A DNA stretch of 64,000 nt from JBBDMX01 sp040878035 (GTDB lineage Bacteria > Planctomycetota > Phycisphaerae > Phycisphaerales > Phycisphaeraceae), in assembly GCA_040878035.1 (NCBI GenBank), contig JBBDMX010000091.1, positions 1 through 64,000 on the forward strand, read 5' to 3'. Made by a program: the position numbers and the translations under genes. Shown here in pieces: positions 1 to 7,882 of this stretch (positions are counted from its first letter, which is position 1; each line of letters begins with the position of its first letter). Under the pieces are notes generated by a model. It did no database searches and had not been told where the DNA came from. It saw only the letters and a list, made by a program, of their open reading frames with translations.

Positions 1-32
1 CCCTGGCAGAGACCCGTCCTCGCGTGATGCCA

Positions 33-49
33 GGGCCGCGTAGCGGCCC
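33..49 (-). terminator. Short GC hairpin downstream of thiC
   Basis: A 7-bp perfect stem (GGGCCGC / GCGGCCC, 3-nt loop) lies about 50 bases past the thiC stop codon. There is no clear U-run, so it may only be an mRNA-end stabiliser rather than a true intrinsic terminator. Confidence 0.3.
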
Positions 50-95
50 GGCTATTGGTTCATCGCAAATCATGGTTCATCGCCATCATGCTTCG

Positions 96-2036
96 TCAGA
101 TCACCGAGTCGTCCTTGCGCAGCCCCATCGCCGGGCGGACGTCGACCTGCACCAGCTTTTCCTGCTGCACCTTCTTCGCGTCCTCGGCATCGACGTAGTC
201 GCTGTGGCAGTCGGCCTTCGTGCCTTCCGCGCCGACGACCTTCTTCGTCTTGCTCGCCAGCTTGTGAATCTCCTCGGGCTTGAGGTAGCCGCGCTGCGCA
301 AGTATCTGCTGCTGCTCGGGCGTCAGTGCGTCGCTCTTGATCGGCTTGCCGCCGCCGGCCCGCTCGAAACCTTCAGCCTTGCCGCTGGCCCACTCCTGGA
401 TCTCCTTGCTGATGCGCACGGAGCACCAGTCGTGGCCGCACATGGCGCAGAAGTCGGTGTCCACGTCGAGGTCTTCGTCGTGGTACGCCCGGGCGGTGTC
501 GGGGTCGAACGAAAGATCGAAGTGCTTCTGCCAGTTCAGGGCCGCGCGGGCCTTGGTCAGTTCGTCGTCGCGATCGCGGGCGGCGGGGATGCCCAGGGCC
601 ACGTCGGCCGCGTGGGCGGCGATCTTGTAGGCCACGCAGCCCTGCTTCACGTCATCCTTCTTGGGCAGGCCGAGGTGTTCCTTGGGCGTCACGTAGCAGA
701 GCATCGACGCGCCGTGCCAGGCGGCGTTGGTGGCGCCGATGCAACTGGTGATGTGGTCGTAGCCCGGGAAGATGTCGGTGACCAATGGTCCGAGCACGTA
801 GAACGGCGCGCCGTGGCAGAGCGTGCGCTGGAGCTTCATGTTGTATTCGATCTGGTCCAGCGGCACGTGGCCGGGCCCTTCGACCATGACCTGCACGCCC
901 TTGCGCCAGGCGCGTTCGGTGAGCTTGCCCAGCTCGACCAGCTCGGCGAGTTGCAGTTCGTCGGTGGCGTCGGCCAGGCCGCCCGGCCGGCAGCCGTCGC
1001 CGATGGAGAAGGTGACGTCGTGCTCGCGCATGACATCGCAGATGTCTTCCCACGCGGTGTTCATGAGGTTTTCACGGCCGGGCTCCATGAGCATCCACTT
1101 GGCGAGCAGCGACCCGCCGCGCGACACCAGGCCGATCAGCCGGTTCTTCACCAGCTTGAGGTGCTCGCGCAGGATGCCCGCGTGGATGGTGAAGTAGTCG
1201 ACGCCCTGGCTGGCCTGGTGGCGGAGCGTGTCGAGCACGGCCGTCTCGTCGAGGTTTTCGAGCTTGCGGCCGATGATCATCGAGTAGATCGGCACGGTGC
1301 CGATGGGCACGGTGCTGTGGCGGATGATCGCCTGGCGCGTGGCGTCCAGGTCGCCGCCGGTGGACAGGTCCATCACCGTGTCGGCGCCCCAGCGCTCGGC
1401 CCAACGCAGCTTCTCGACTTCCTCCTCCGTGCTCGACGACACCGGCGAGGCACCCATGTTGGCGTTGATCTTGGTCTTGCTGGCCCGGCCGATGGCCATG
1501 GGATCTAAGTCATATTGGAGGTGCGTCGTGTTGGCGGGAATGACCATGCGGCCGGCGGCGACTTCGTCACGCACCATAGCGGGGGTTAGGTGGGGTTCAC
1601 GCTGGGCGACACGTTGCATCTGCGGCGTAATGATGCCCACCCGCGCCGATTCGAATTGGGTAATCGGAGCAAAGTTGGCGGGGAAAGTGACGCGGCGCAG
1701 CGAGCTGTCAGACTGCTGAATGACGACCTGGTCGCAACCGGTGCGGAATCCCACCCGCTGGACCCCCGGAAGCGAGTGGGCTTTCGGATCGGAGATCTCC
1801 TGCGTCGCCCAGCCGTCGGGCAGGAAGTCCCACGCCGTTTTATTCGATGGCTGGGGCATGCCCGGCGTGTCGGGACTGCTGAAGGTCAGCGCCCCGGCGA
1901 CGCCCGGCGCCAACCGCGGCTTGCGGGCGAAACTGCCCGGCGTGGTCACCCCCGTCTGCGTGCCGGGGCTATCGCCGACGGGCGGCAGCGTGTATTGACC
2001 ATAGGGGCGCGACGGGTGACTTTGGGTGGTGGTCAT
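96..2036 (-). CDS. thiC: Phosphomethylpyrimidine synthase ThiC
   Basis: Radical SAM enzyme of thiamin synthesis that rearranges aminoimidazole ribotide into HMP phosphate in the cytoplasm. The 646-residue protein shows the family core (KTKINANMGASPVSSS, DLSTGGDLDATRQAII, VEGPGHVPLDQIE) and the C-terminal CX2CX4C cluster motif (CAMCGHDWC, about residue 530) that ligates the 4Fe-4S cluster. I chose the ATG at 2036 because a GGGGAG ribosome site sits about 8 bases upstream; an in-frame ATG at 2051 precedes it. The roughly 70 residues after the usual C-terminus (ending LRKDDSVI) are lysine-rich and look like a lineage-specific tail. A TPP riboswitch precedes the gene, so expression should fall when thiamin pyrophosphate is abundant. 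Identity is secure. Confidence 0.97.
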   Translation of the reverse strand: MTTTQSHPSRPYGQYTLPPVGDSPGTQTGVTTPGSFARKPRLAPGVAGALTFSSPDTPGMPQPSNKTAWDFLPDGWATQEISDPKAHSLPGVQRVGFRTGCDQVVIQQSDSSLRRVTFPANFAPITQFESARVGIITPQMQRVAQREPHLTPAMVRDEVAAGRMVIPANTTHLQYDLDPMAIGRASKTKINANMGASPVSSSTEEEVEKLRWAERWGADTVMDLSTGGDLDATRQAIIRHSTVPIGTVPIYSMIIGRKLENLDETAVLDTLRHQASQGVDYFTIHAGILREHLKLVKNRLIGLVSRGGSLLAKWMLMEPGRENLMNTAWEDICDVMREHDVTFSIGDGCRPGGLADATDELQLAELVELGKLTERAWRKGVQVMVEGPGHVPLDQIEYNMKLQRTLCHGAPFYVLGPLVTDIFPGYDHITSCIGATNAAWHGASMLCYVTPKEHLGLPKKDDVKQGCVAYKIAAHAADVALGIPAARDRDDELTKARAALNWQKHFDLSFDPDTARAYHDEDLDVDTDFCAMCGHDWCSVRISKEIQEWASGKAEGFERAGGGKPIKSDALTPEQQQILAQRGYLKPEEIHKLASKTKKVVGAEGTKADCHSDYVDAEDAKKVQQEKLVQVDVRPAMGLRKDDSVI

Positions 2037-2079
2037 GGTGAGGCTCCCCATGGTTGGACTTTGGATCGGAGCAAAAAGC

Positions 2080-2119
2080 GATCCCAGCCAAGCTCGCGGA
2101 CTCGCATGGCCGGGCTTGG
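2080..2119 (-). repeat. Interspersed palindromic repeat, family 1 (copy a)
   Basis: On the minus strand this reads AAGCCCGGCCATGCGAGTCC, then GCGAGCTTGGCTGGGATC. The two halves are inverted repeats of each other. Closely similar copies occur at 13041-13087 (inside addA) and 32556-32593. This copy lies in the thiC leader between riboswitch and start codon, so it is transcribed with thiC. Confidence 0.75.
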
Positions 2120-2171
2120 TTCTTTCAAATCAGCAATCAGCAATTAGAAATCAGAAACCCTGAAGGGCATG

Positions 2172-2268
2172 TTCAGGCTCGCTTCCCTACGCCGGTACGA
2201 TCCGGATCAGGTTCCAGGGTGTGTTCTCAGCCCGCCGCTCCATCAATGCGGTAGGCACCCCTAGCGAA
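2172..2268 (-). promoter_or_regulatory. TPP riboswitch (THI element) controlling thiC
   Basis: The minus strand carries the conserved blocks of the thiamin pyrophosphate aptamer in order: GGGGTGCC near 2260, CTGAGA near 2228, ACCCTGGAACCTGATC near 2215-2204, and CGGCGTAGGGAAGC near 2194-2181. It lies about 135 bases upstream of the thiC start on the same strand. Ligand binding is known to turn off such genes; whether the switch acts on transcription or translation is not clear because the 2050-2170 interval between aptamer and start also holds a repeat. Confidence 0.95.
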
Positions 2269-2371
2269 CAATAAAGCAGGATAGGCGTGCCGTCGCGCCA
2301 TGTAAAGCTGCGTGCCCGCCGCTTGCGGTTTAGCCTCCGAGGACGCGCAGCGACGACGCCGCGGCTATAAA

Positions 2372-3193
2372 TCAACTATTCCGCAGGGGCAGCCAGGCCA
2401 GCACATCCTGAATCGTCTGATCCCAGTAGCCCCAATCGTGGCCTTTGCCCGCGTGTTCCTTGTAGGTCAAGTCCAGGCCCAGGCTGCGGGCGTGATCGCG
2501 GAAACGCAGGTTCTGCTGGTAGAGGAAGTCGGTGGTGCCGCAGCACTGGTAGAGGCGTGGCCGCGGCCCATTGCTCTGCGCTACGCGCTGTGCCAAAGCC
2601 ATTGTGTCGTTATCCGAACCTGCGAACTTCGAGAGGTCGCCAAAGACATAGCGCAGCTCGGTCTGGCGTATGGCGGGCACCTGGGCGCCCATGTCCTCTC
2701 CCATATCCAGCGCTCCCGAAAGCGAGGCCGCGGCGGCAAAGCGATCCGGACAGCGCAGCGCCAGCTTGAATGCCCCGTACCCGCCCATGGACAGGCCCGC
2801 CACGAAATTATCCTCGCGCCGGTCCGACAAGGGGAAGAATTGCCGGCATAGCGCGGGCAACTCCTGGCTGAGGTACGTCCAGTACTTTAGCCCGCCATGC
2901 ATGTCGGCGTACCAACTGCGCCCGCCGGCGGGCATCACCACCGCCAGCCCCAGCGGCGCCACGTAACGCTCGATGCTGGTGCGCCGCAGCCAGATGGTGT
3001 GATCGTCCGACAGGCCGTGCAGCAGATAAAGCGTCGGATACCGGCCCTCGCCGCCGGAGCCTCCGGCGCCCCCGGATCCCTTCATGCCGATCTGCCCGAC
3101 AGTCGACTGAGGCAGGATCACATTGATGGAGGTGCACAGACCCAGCGTTTCCGAAAAGAAGTCACATTGGATCAAGGCCATAGTGGCCATCAT
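2372..3193 (-). CDS. Alpha/beta-hydrolase esterase (tributyrin/S-formylglutathione hydrolase-like)
   Basis: Putative serine esterase of the esterase D superfamily, acting on small acyl esters; substrate unknown. Visible features are LYLLHGLSDD (oxyanion region), the nucleophile elbow GLSMGGYGAF, an Asp candidate in GTTDFLYQQN and the catalytic His in GKGHDWGYWD near the C-terminus. A glycine-rich loop (GSGGAGGSGGEG) is inserted after the first strand and looks like a low-complexity expansion. I start at ATG 3193 (ATG 3181 is equally good); a longer in-frame start at 3304 would overlap the divergent gene at 3296 and is rejected. No signal peptide is evident. Divergently transcribed from the secreted protein gene at 3296. 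Confidence 0.85.
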   Translation of the reverse strand: MMATMALIQCDFFSETLGLCTSINVILPQSTVGQIGMKGSGGAGGSGGEGRYPTLYLLHGLSDDHTIWLRRTSIERYVAPLGLAVVMPAGGRSWYADMHGGLKYWTYLSQELPALCRQFFPLSDRREDNFVAGLSMGGYGAFKLALRCPDRFAAAASLSGALDMGEDMGAQVPAIRQTELRYVFGDLSKFAGSDNDTMALAQRVAQSNGPRPRLYQCCGTTDFLYQQNLRFRDHARSLGLDLTYKEHAGKGHDWGYWDQTIQDVLAWLPLRNS

Positions 3194-3295
3194 GGTATCG
3201 GGAGCACGGGCGAGCGGCGAAAACCCTGCGGCAAAAAAGCGTCGCCAGCGCGTGCGGTTGACAGAGGGCGGGCGAATCAGTCTGCTAACCGTGAT

Positions 3296-4996
3296 ATGAG
3301 ACACCGAGCATCCACTTTGGTCCTGGTCATGCTGGCCGCATGCGTCTGGTCGGCCCTGCGTGCTGCGCCGGCCTATGCCCAGGCCGACGCGCCTAAGTTG
3401 GAACTGCGCGAAAGGTGGGTGTACTACTCGACCAATTTGCTGGTGGACAAGAACGTCGACACGATGGAAACGGTAATGCGTCGTGCCGCCAAGGCGGACT
3501 ACAACGGGGTGATGCTGGCGGACTCGAAATTCGGCCGGCTTAAGCAGATGCCGCCCCGCTATTTCGCCAACGCGCAGCGCGTCCGCAAGCTCGCCGACGA
3601 GCTGAATCTCAAGCTCGTGCCGGCGGTGTTCCCCCTCGGCTACTCGGAGGCGATCCTCAGCCAGGATCCCAACCTCGCCGAGGCCCTGCCCGTGCGCGAT
3701 GCGTTGTTTGTCGTCAAAGGCGGCGAGGCACGTCTGGTCGCCGCCCCGCAGGTCTCGTTACCCGGCGGCGACTTTGCCAACCTGACTCAATGGACCTGGA
3801 AGGACGACACCGTTGCCGCCGATCAGGGCGCGGCACGCGTGACCGATCCCAACGGCAAGAACGCTCGCCTGACACAAAAGCTGGCCGTGCGGCCGTTTCG
3901 CCAGTACCACGTGTCCGTGCGCATCAAGACGCAGGATTTCAAGGGCACGCCCGAGATCAAGGTCCTGGCGGCGAGCGACCCCAAATCGCTGAACTTCGCC
4001 AGCCTGGGCGTCAAGCCCACGCAGGATTGGACCGAGCACCACATCGTCTTCAATTCGCTGGACCACGAACAGGTGTCGCTGTATCTGGGCTGCTGGGATG
4101 GCCGCACGGGGTCGCTGTGGTTCGATGACGCGCGGATCGAAGAAGTGGGCCTGCTCAATGTTGTGCGGCGGGCCGGGGCGCCGCTGGCGGTGCGCCGCGA
4201 CGGCGCCGCGGCGGAAGACCCGCCGCTGGTCGAGGGCAAGGACTTCCAGCCGATCACGGACCCGCGCATGGGCGTGACCCCCTGGCCCGGCAGCTATGAA
4301 GTCTGGCACCAGCCACCGACGATCAAAACCAACCTGCCCGACGGCACGCGCCTGCGGGTGTCCTATTTCCACGCCATCACCGTGTACCACCACCAGGTGA
4401 TGATCTGCCCTTCCGAGCCGCGCACCAGCGAACTGCTGGCCGAGCAGGCGCAGCGCGTGCACGAGGCCTTTGCGGCGCCGGACTATTTCATGTCGCACGA
4501 CGAAATCCGCGTACTCAACTGGGACAAGGCCTGCGCCGATCGCCAACTCGATGCCGGCGCCATTCTCGCTGAGAACGTCAAGACCTGCACCGACATCCTG
4601 CGCAAGCTCAACCCTGGCGGCGACGTCTACGTGTGGAGCGACATGTTCGATCCCCACCACAACGCTCACGCCAACTATTACCTGGTGCGCGGCGACCTGA
4701 CCGGTTCATGGCAGGGCCTGGGCAAGAACGTGAACATCGTGCTGTGGCACCACGCCCAGCGCGACCCGAGCATGCGCTTTTTCGCCCAGCGCGGCCATCG
4801 CATGCTGATCGCCGGCTACTACGATGCCAACCCGCAGAAGATGCGCGACTGGCTGGACTCGGCCCGCCAGTTGGCGGCCCAGCGCAAGGCCGGGCCGGGC
4901 GAGCAGCCGATCATCGGCGCGATGTATACGACTTGGCGGAATAACTACGACGATCTCGAGACCTTTGCCGCGATCGTGGACGAGTATCGGAAATAG
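3296..4996 (+). CDS. Secreted glycoside-hydrolase-like TIM-barrel protein with inserted beta-sandwich
   Basis: 566-residue exported protein of unknown substrate. It opens with a signal peptide (STLVLVMLAACVWSALRAAPAYAQA). Residues 30-135 resemble the first half of a TIM barrel (VRKLADELNLKLVPAVFPLGYSEA). Residues about 150-260 look like an inserted carbohydrate-binding-type beta-sandwich (FRQYHVSVRIKTQDF ... LYLGCWDG ... LWFDDARIEEV). The barrel then resumes with FMSHDEIRVLNWD, where Asp-Glu is in the position of the catalytic pair of GH20-type hexosaminidases, and WSDMFDPHHNAH. The start follows the stop of nothing upstream; recX begins 4 bases after this stop, so the two may be co-transcribed. 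Assignment to a named GH family is not possible by eye. Confidence 0.7.
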   Translation: MRHRASTLVLVMLAACVWSALRAAPAYAQADAPKLELRERWVYYSTNLLVDKNVDTMETVMRRAAKADYNGVMLADSKFGRLKQMPPRYFANAQRVRKLADELNLKLVPAVFPLGYSEAILSQDPNLAEALPVRDALFVVKGGEARLVAAPQVSLPGGDFANLTQWTWKDDTVAADQGAARVTDPNGKNARLTQKLAVRPFRQYHVSVRIKTQDFKGTPEIKVLAASDPKSLNFASLGVKPTQDWTEHHIVFNSLDHEQVSLYLGCWDGRTGSLWFDDARIEEVGLLNVVRRAGAPLAVRRDGAAAEDPPLVEGKDFQPITDPRMGVTPWPGSYEVWHQPPTIKTNLPDGTRLRVSYFHAITVYHHQVMICPSEPRTSELLAEQAQRVHEAFAAPDYFMSHDEIRVLNWDKACADRQLDAGAILAENVKTCTDILRKLNPGGDVYVWSDMFDPHHNAHANYYLVRGDLTGSWQGLGKNVNIVLWHHAQRDPSMRFFAQRGHRMLIAGYYDANPQKMRDWLDSARQLAAQRKAGPGEQPIIGAMYTTWRNNYDDLETFAAIVDEYRK

Positions 4997-5000
4997 CGCC

Positions 5001-5651
5001 ATGTCGGTGATTACCGCCATCAGTCCGTTGCCTTCGCGCCAGAAGACGGCGGCGGTGCGTGTGGACGGTCGCATCGTGGCGAAGCTTTCGAGCGCGGGTA
5101 TCGAGGCGCTGGGGCTGCACGAGGGGCAGGCGTGGGATGAGGCGCTGGGGCAGCGCGTGGCGGAGCGGGCGGCGTATGAGGCGGCCTTGCACCAGGCGAC
5201 GCGCTGGCTGGATCGGCGCATGCTCAGCCGGTCGCAGGTGCGCGGCAAGCTGGCCGACGCCGGCCACGCCAAGCCGGCGATGGATCGGGTGCTCGAGCGC
5301 CTGGCGGAACTGGGTCTGGTGGACGACGCCAAGCTGGGGCGGACGCTCATCGAGCAGTTGCAGCGGCAGCGTGCCGCCGGGCCGGAACTGGTGCGCGAGA
5401 GACTGGCGGCACGCGGTTTGGATGACGCGACGATCGACCGACTGCTGGAGGCCGCGGCCGGCGACGTGCCAACGCAGGTGGAGCAGGCCCGCGAACTGGC
5501 GCGGCAACAACTGGTTAAAAACCCCAGGGGGGATGTACCCACCCGCTACCGGCGCATCGCCGGCCTGCTGGCGCGCCGCGGCTTCGACGCCGACGTCATC
5601 GAGCAGGCGATCACCGGCATGCCGGAGTTCGAGATGGACCGGATGGACTAA
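5001..5651 (+). CDS. recX: Regulatory protein RecX
   Basis: 216-residue cytoplasmic protein of the RecX family, known to bind RecA filaments and restrain their activity. The typical three-helix repeats are visible: ALHQATRWLDRRMLSRSQVRGKL, DRVLERLAELGLVDDAKLGRTLIEQ, GPELVRERLAARGLDDATIDRLL and a last repeat RYRRIAGLLARRGFDADVIEQAI (each quoted in part). The ATG at 5001 lies 4 bases after the preceding stop, which suggests translational coupling to a functionally unrelated gene. recA is not in the window. The very alanine- and arginine-rich composition is normal for RecX in GC-rich genomes. Confidence 0.85.
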   Translation: MSVITAISPLPSRQKTAAVRVDGRIVAKLSSAGIEALGLHEGQAWDEALGQRVAERAAYEAALHQATRWLDRRMLSRSQVRGKLADAGHAKPAMDRVLERLAELGLVDDAKLGRTLIEQLQRQRAAGPELVRERLAARGLDDATIDRLLEAAAGDVPTQVEQARELARQQLVKNPRGDVPTRYRRIAGLLARRGFDADVIEQAITGMPEFEMDRMD

Positions 5652-5676
5652 TCGCAGTAACAGGGGATGGTGCTCC

Positions 5677-5770
5677 CAAGCCGGGACAGAGGCTTTGCGC
5701 CGCCCCGGGTTATGCACGCTCGGACCCCGGGGCGGCACTCGCCCAGAGCGGCGAGTTCTGCCCCGGCTTG
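5677..5770. repeat. Nested inverted repeat between convergent recX and moaC
   Basis: Outer arms CAAGCCGGGACAGA and TCTGCCCCGGCTTG are near-perfect inverted repeats, and inner arms GCCGCCCCGGG and CCCCGGGGCGGC form a second stem. The element fills the whole gap between two convergent stop codons and could act as a bidirectional transcription end as well as being a REP-type element. Confidence 0.7.
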
Positions 5771-5776
5771 CCTGGC

Positions 5777-6286
5777 TTATTGCGGTTGCTGCTTCCGCTT
5801 CTCCACCAGCCTCACATTCGTCACCCGCATCGACTTGTCAACCGCCTTGGTCATGTCGTAGAGCGTCAGGCAGGCGATGGCGACGGCGACGAGGGCTTCC
5901 ATTTCGACGCCGGTGCGGGCGGTGAGCGACGCGGTGGCGGTGACGGTGAGCGTGTCGGGGGCGGTGCGGGCAAAGTCCACCGCCACGTGATCCAGCGGCA
6001 GGGAATGGCACAGGGGGATCAGTTCATCGGTGCGTTTGGCGGCGGCGATGCCCGCCAGGCGTGCGGCCGCCAAGGCCTCGCCCTTAGGCAGGTCGCCTTT
6101 CATCAGCCGATCCAGCGTCGCCGGCGCGGCCACGAAATCACCGGCGGCGACGGCGGTGCGGCGAACGATGGGCTTGTCGCCCACATCGACCATGCGCAGG
6201 TGGCCTTGGGCGTCGAGGTGGGTGAGGGGTGCGATTTCGGATTTCGGATTTCGGATTTCGGATTTGGAGCCGGATCGGCGCGGCAT
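5777..6286 (-). CDS. moaC: Cyclic pyranopterin monophosphate synthase MoaC
   Basis: Second enzyme of molybdenum cofactor synthesis, converting the MoaA product into cyclic pyranopterin monophosphate. Core motifs are clear: GDKPIVRRTAVAAG, KGDLPKGEALAAARLAGIAAAK, the active-site stretch DELIPLCHSLPLDHV, TGVEMEALVAV and LYDMTKAVDKSM. ATG 6286 is chosen because GGAG lies 6 bases upstream. The first 20 or so residues (SKSEIRNPKSEIAP) are encoded by a heptanucleotide tandem repeat, so the N-terminus is repeat-derived and not family sequence. No other mo-cofactor genes are nearby. Identity is secure, start moderately so. Confidence 0.93.
   Translation of the reverse strand: MPRRSGSKSEIRNPKSEIAPLTHLDAQGHLRMVDVGDKPIVRRTAVAAGDFVAAPATLDRLMKGDLPKGEALAAARLAGIAAAKRTDELIPLCHSLPLDHVAVDFARTAPDTLTVTATASLTARTGVEMEALVAVAIACLTLYDMTKAVDKSMRVTNVRLVEKRKQQPQ
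6234..6267. repeat. Heptanucleotide tandem repeat (ATTTCGG x4.5) inside moaC 5' end
   Basis: Four perfect ATTTCGG units plus a partial fifth. Because 3 x 7 = 21, the repeat stays open in the moaC frame and gives a 7-residue period (SEIRNPK). Related units lie at 17687-17753 in addB and at 26266-26375 between phoU and pstB. Confidence 0.9.
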
Positions 6287-6424
6287 AGTGTACTCCAAGG
6301 TCCGGTGGTTTGGCTGACAGGAGCGGTTACAATACCCCCCATGGTAACGCCCATGCTGCCCCTAAATCCGAAAGCCGCAATCCGACGGCTTCAACAGCGG
6401 GTCCTCCCGCTAAATCCGAAATCG

Positions 6425-6943
6425 GTGCGCACCATGCTGGGCCTCTTGACCATCGTCTCCATCGCCCTTGCCGGCTGTGTCGAGCGCACCATCAGCATCA
6501 CCTCCGAACCTTCCGGGGCGTTGGTACATTTGAATGATGAGGAGGTCGGGCGGACGCCGCTGATCGTGCCCTTTACGTTCTATGGCGTGTATGACGTTCG
6601 CGTGGAGCACGAACCAGTGTGGGTCAGTCCGCTGGAGGCCGCCGCGATGCTCAACACCGGCCCCAGCGACATCGTCCATCGCATCGAGACGGGCGAGTTG
6701 GAGAGCCGGCAGCGCGACGGCGGCGAGCAGGTGCGCCTCTACTACAAGCCGCTATGGACCAAATCCGGCTCGGACATGCCCTGGTGGGAAGTGCCCGGCC
6801 CGGACCTGATCGCCGAGGCCATCCCCAACGTCAAGTCCCAACTCAAGTGGCACTACACGCTCGAACCGGCGGCCCCGGCCGACCCGGATGTGCTGGTCGA
6901 TCACGCCCAGCAGATGCGGGCGTTACTGCAAAAAGGCGAGTGA
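6425..6943 (+). CDS. PEGA-domain lipoprotein
   Basis: Predicted membrane lipoprotein of about 172 residues and unknown function. A hydrophobic segment LGLLTIVSIALAGC ends in a lipobox with the acylated Cys, followed by a PEGA domain (TISITSEPSGALVHLNDEE, VGRTPLIVPFTFYGVYDVRV), a fold found in surface proteins of planctomycetes and other bacteria. The C-terminal two thirds have no family I recognise. I prefer the GTG at 6425 (giving M-R-T-M-LGLL, a proper positively charged n-region); ATG 6434 and ATG 6341 are alternatives, the last including a stretch derived from the heptanucleotide repeat. Moderately divergent from moaC, with the repeat-rich gap between. Confidence 0.8.
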   Translation: MRTMLGLLTIVSIALAGCVERTISITSEPSGALVHLNDEEVGRTPLIVPFTFYGVYDVRVEHEPVWVSPLEAAAMLNTGPSDIVHRIETGELESRQRDGGEQVRLYYKPLWTKSGSDMPWWEVPGPDLIAEAIPNVKSQLKWHYTLEPAAPADPDVLVDHAQQMRALLQKGE

Positions 6944-6965
6944 GCCAGGGAAACGGCCTGTGGCC

Positions 6966-7072
6966 CTTTGGAGTGCGGCGGCCTTGACGCCGCTTTGGCT
7001 CTTCGGGAAGCTCGCCACAGCCAATCGCTCCGCCACAAGCCAAAGCGGTGTCAAAGCCACCGCAGTCCAAAG
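6966..7072. repeat. Paired REP element (doublet), copy a
   Basis: Two 35-base arms (6966-7000 starting CTTTGGAGTGCGGCGGCC; 7038-7072 ending CCACCGCAGTCCAAAG) are about 85 percent identical inverted repeats, and each arm alone also folds (GCGGCG / CGCCGC). A homologous doublet lies inside the GT39 gene at 56338-56436. Sits between the PEGA lipoprotein stop and the convergent 2Fe-2S gene. Confidence 0.85.
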
Positions 7073-7130
7073 TGGCGGCCACCGCAACCCAATCAATCCA
7101 CCTGTACTTGCCCGGCGCAGTGGGCCTTCA

Positions 7131-7520
7131 TCACGGCAACGGCCGCCGCACGATCAGGTACTCCTCCACCACGCGACCGCCGATCAGGTGTTCCTGGATA
7201 ATCCGCTCCAGCACCGGCGGATCGCACTGGCGATACCAGGCGCCTTCGGGATAGACCACGGCGATCGGCCCGCCTTCGCAGATGCGCAGACAGTTGGTCT
7301 TGGTGCGGTAGATGCCGCCCTGGTCCACCAGTTTCAGTTCCTTGAGCCGGCGCTTGAGGTATTCCCACGCCACCAACCCGCGCTCCTTTTCACAGCAATG
7401 CGGCTTGGTCTGGTCGCAGCAGAGGAAGATGTGGCGGCGAATGGCGGGCACGCCGAGGGATCGGGCCACGGCCTGTTGATGGGCGATGTCCAGCGGCGGG
7501 GTCGGAGCGGGATCGGGCAT
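7131..7520 (-). CDS. Thioredoxin-like 2Fe-2S ferredoxin family protein
   Basis: 129-residue small redox protein resembling the thioredoxin-fold [2Fe-2S] ferredoxins. The pattern HIFLCCDQTKPHCC, then CLRICEGGPIAVVYPEGAWY about 45 residues later, gives the C-X8-12-C and C-X3-C cysteine arrangement that binds the cluster (CC doublets add two extra cysteines). Role not known; such proteins act as electron carriers. Starts 20 bases from the divergent DUF971 gene, so the two promoters must overlap or be shared. Confidence 0.85.
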   Translation of the reverse strand: MPDPAPTPPLDIAHQQAVARSLGVPAIRRHIFLCCDQTKPHCCEKERGLVAWEYLKRRLKELKLVDQGGIYRTKTNCLRICEGGPIAVVYPEGAWYRQCDPPVLERIIQEHLIGGRVVEEYLIVRRPLP

Positions 7521-7540
7521 TGCGAATATGATACGGGCTC

Positions 7541-7882
7541 ATGACCGCTCAAACCTCGAATCGTCCGCGACACCTGGACCTGAAAAAAGACAAAGGCCTG
7601 ACCGTCACCTGGCAGGACGGCTCGACCACGTTCTATCCCATCGCGTACCTGCGGCGGATGTCGCCCTCGGCCGACATGCGCGAGCTGCGCAAGGAAATGG
7701 CGCAGAACCCGCTAACCGTGCTGCCTGCGGGCATGGGCCAGTCCAGCCAGCCGCTCACCGCCACGAAGATCGAGATGGTGGGCCACTACGCGGTGAAGAT
7801 CACCTTCTCCGATGGCCATGATACCGGCCTGTATTCGTGGGAGTACCTGCGGCAGATCGCGCCGAAGGAGCAGAAGTCTTGA
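7541..7882 (+). CDS. DUF971 family protein (GBBH-like N-terminal domain)
   Basis: 113-residue cytoplasmic protein of the DUF971 family, related to the N-terminal zinc-binding-type domain of gamma-butyrobetaine hydroxylase and often found near Fe-S or Mrp/ApbC genes. The typical LTVTWQDGSTTFYPIAYLR and HYAVKITFSDGHDTGLYSWEYLRQ motifs are present. A 25-residue segment between them is longer than usual. Function is not established; neighbouring 2Fe-2S gene and overlapping thioesterase gene give context only. Confidence 0.85.
   Translation: MTAQTSNRPRHLDLKKDKGLTVTWQDGSTTFYPIAYLRRMSPSADMRELRKEMAQNPLTVLPAGMGQSSQPLTATKIEMVGHYAVKITFSDGHDTGLYSWEYLRQIAPKEQKS

Noticed and set aside
24..1508. Long plus-strand reading frame opposite thiC
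   Set aside because: Antisense shadow of a conserved gene in GC-rich DNA.
3193..3304. Upstream start for the esterase gene at 3304
   Set aside because: Would overlap the signal peptide coding region of the divergent gene at 3296 and adds residues foreign to the family.
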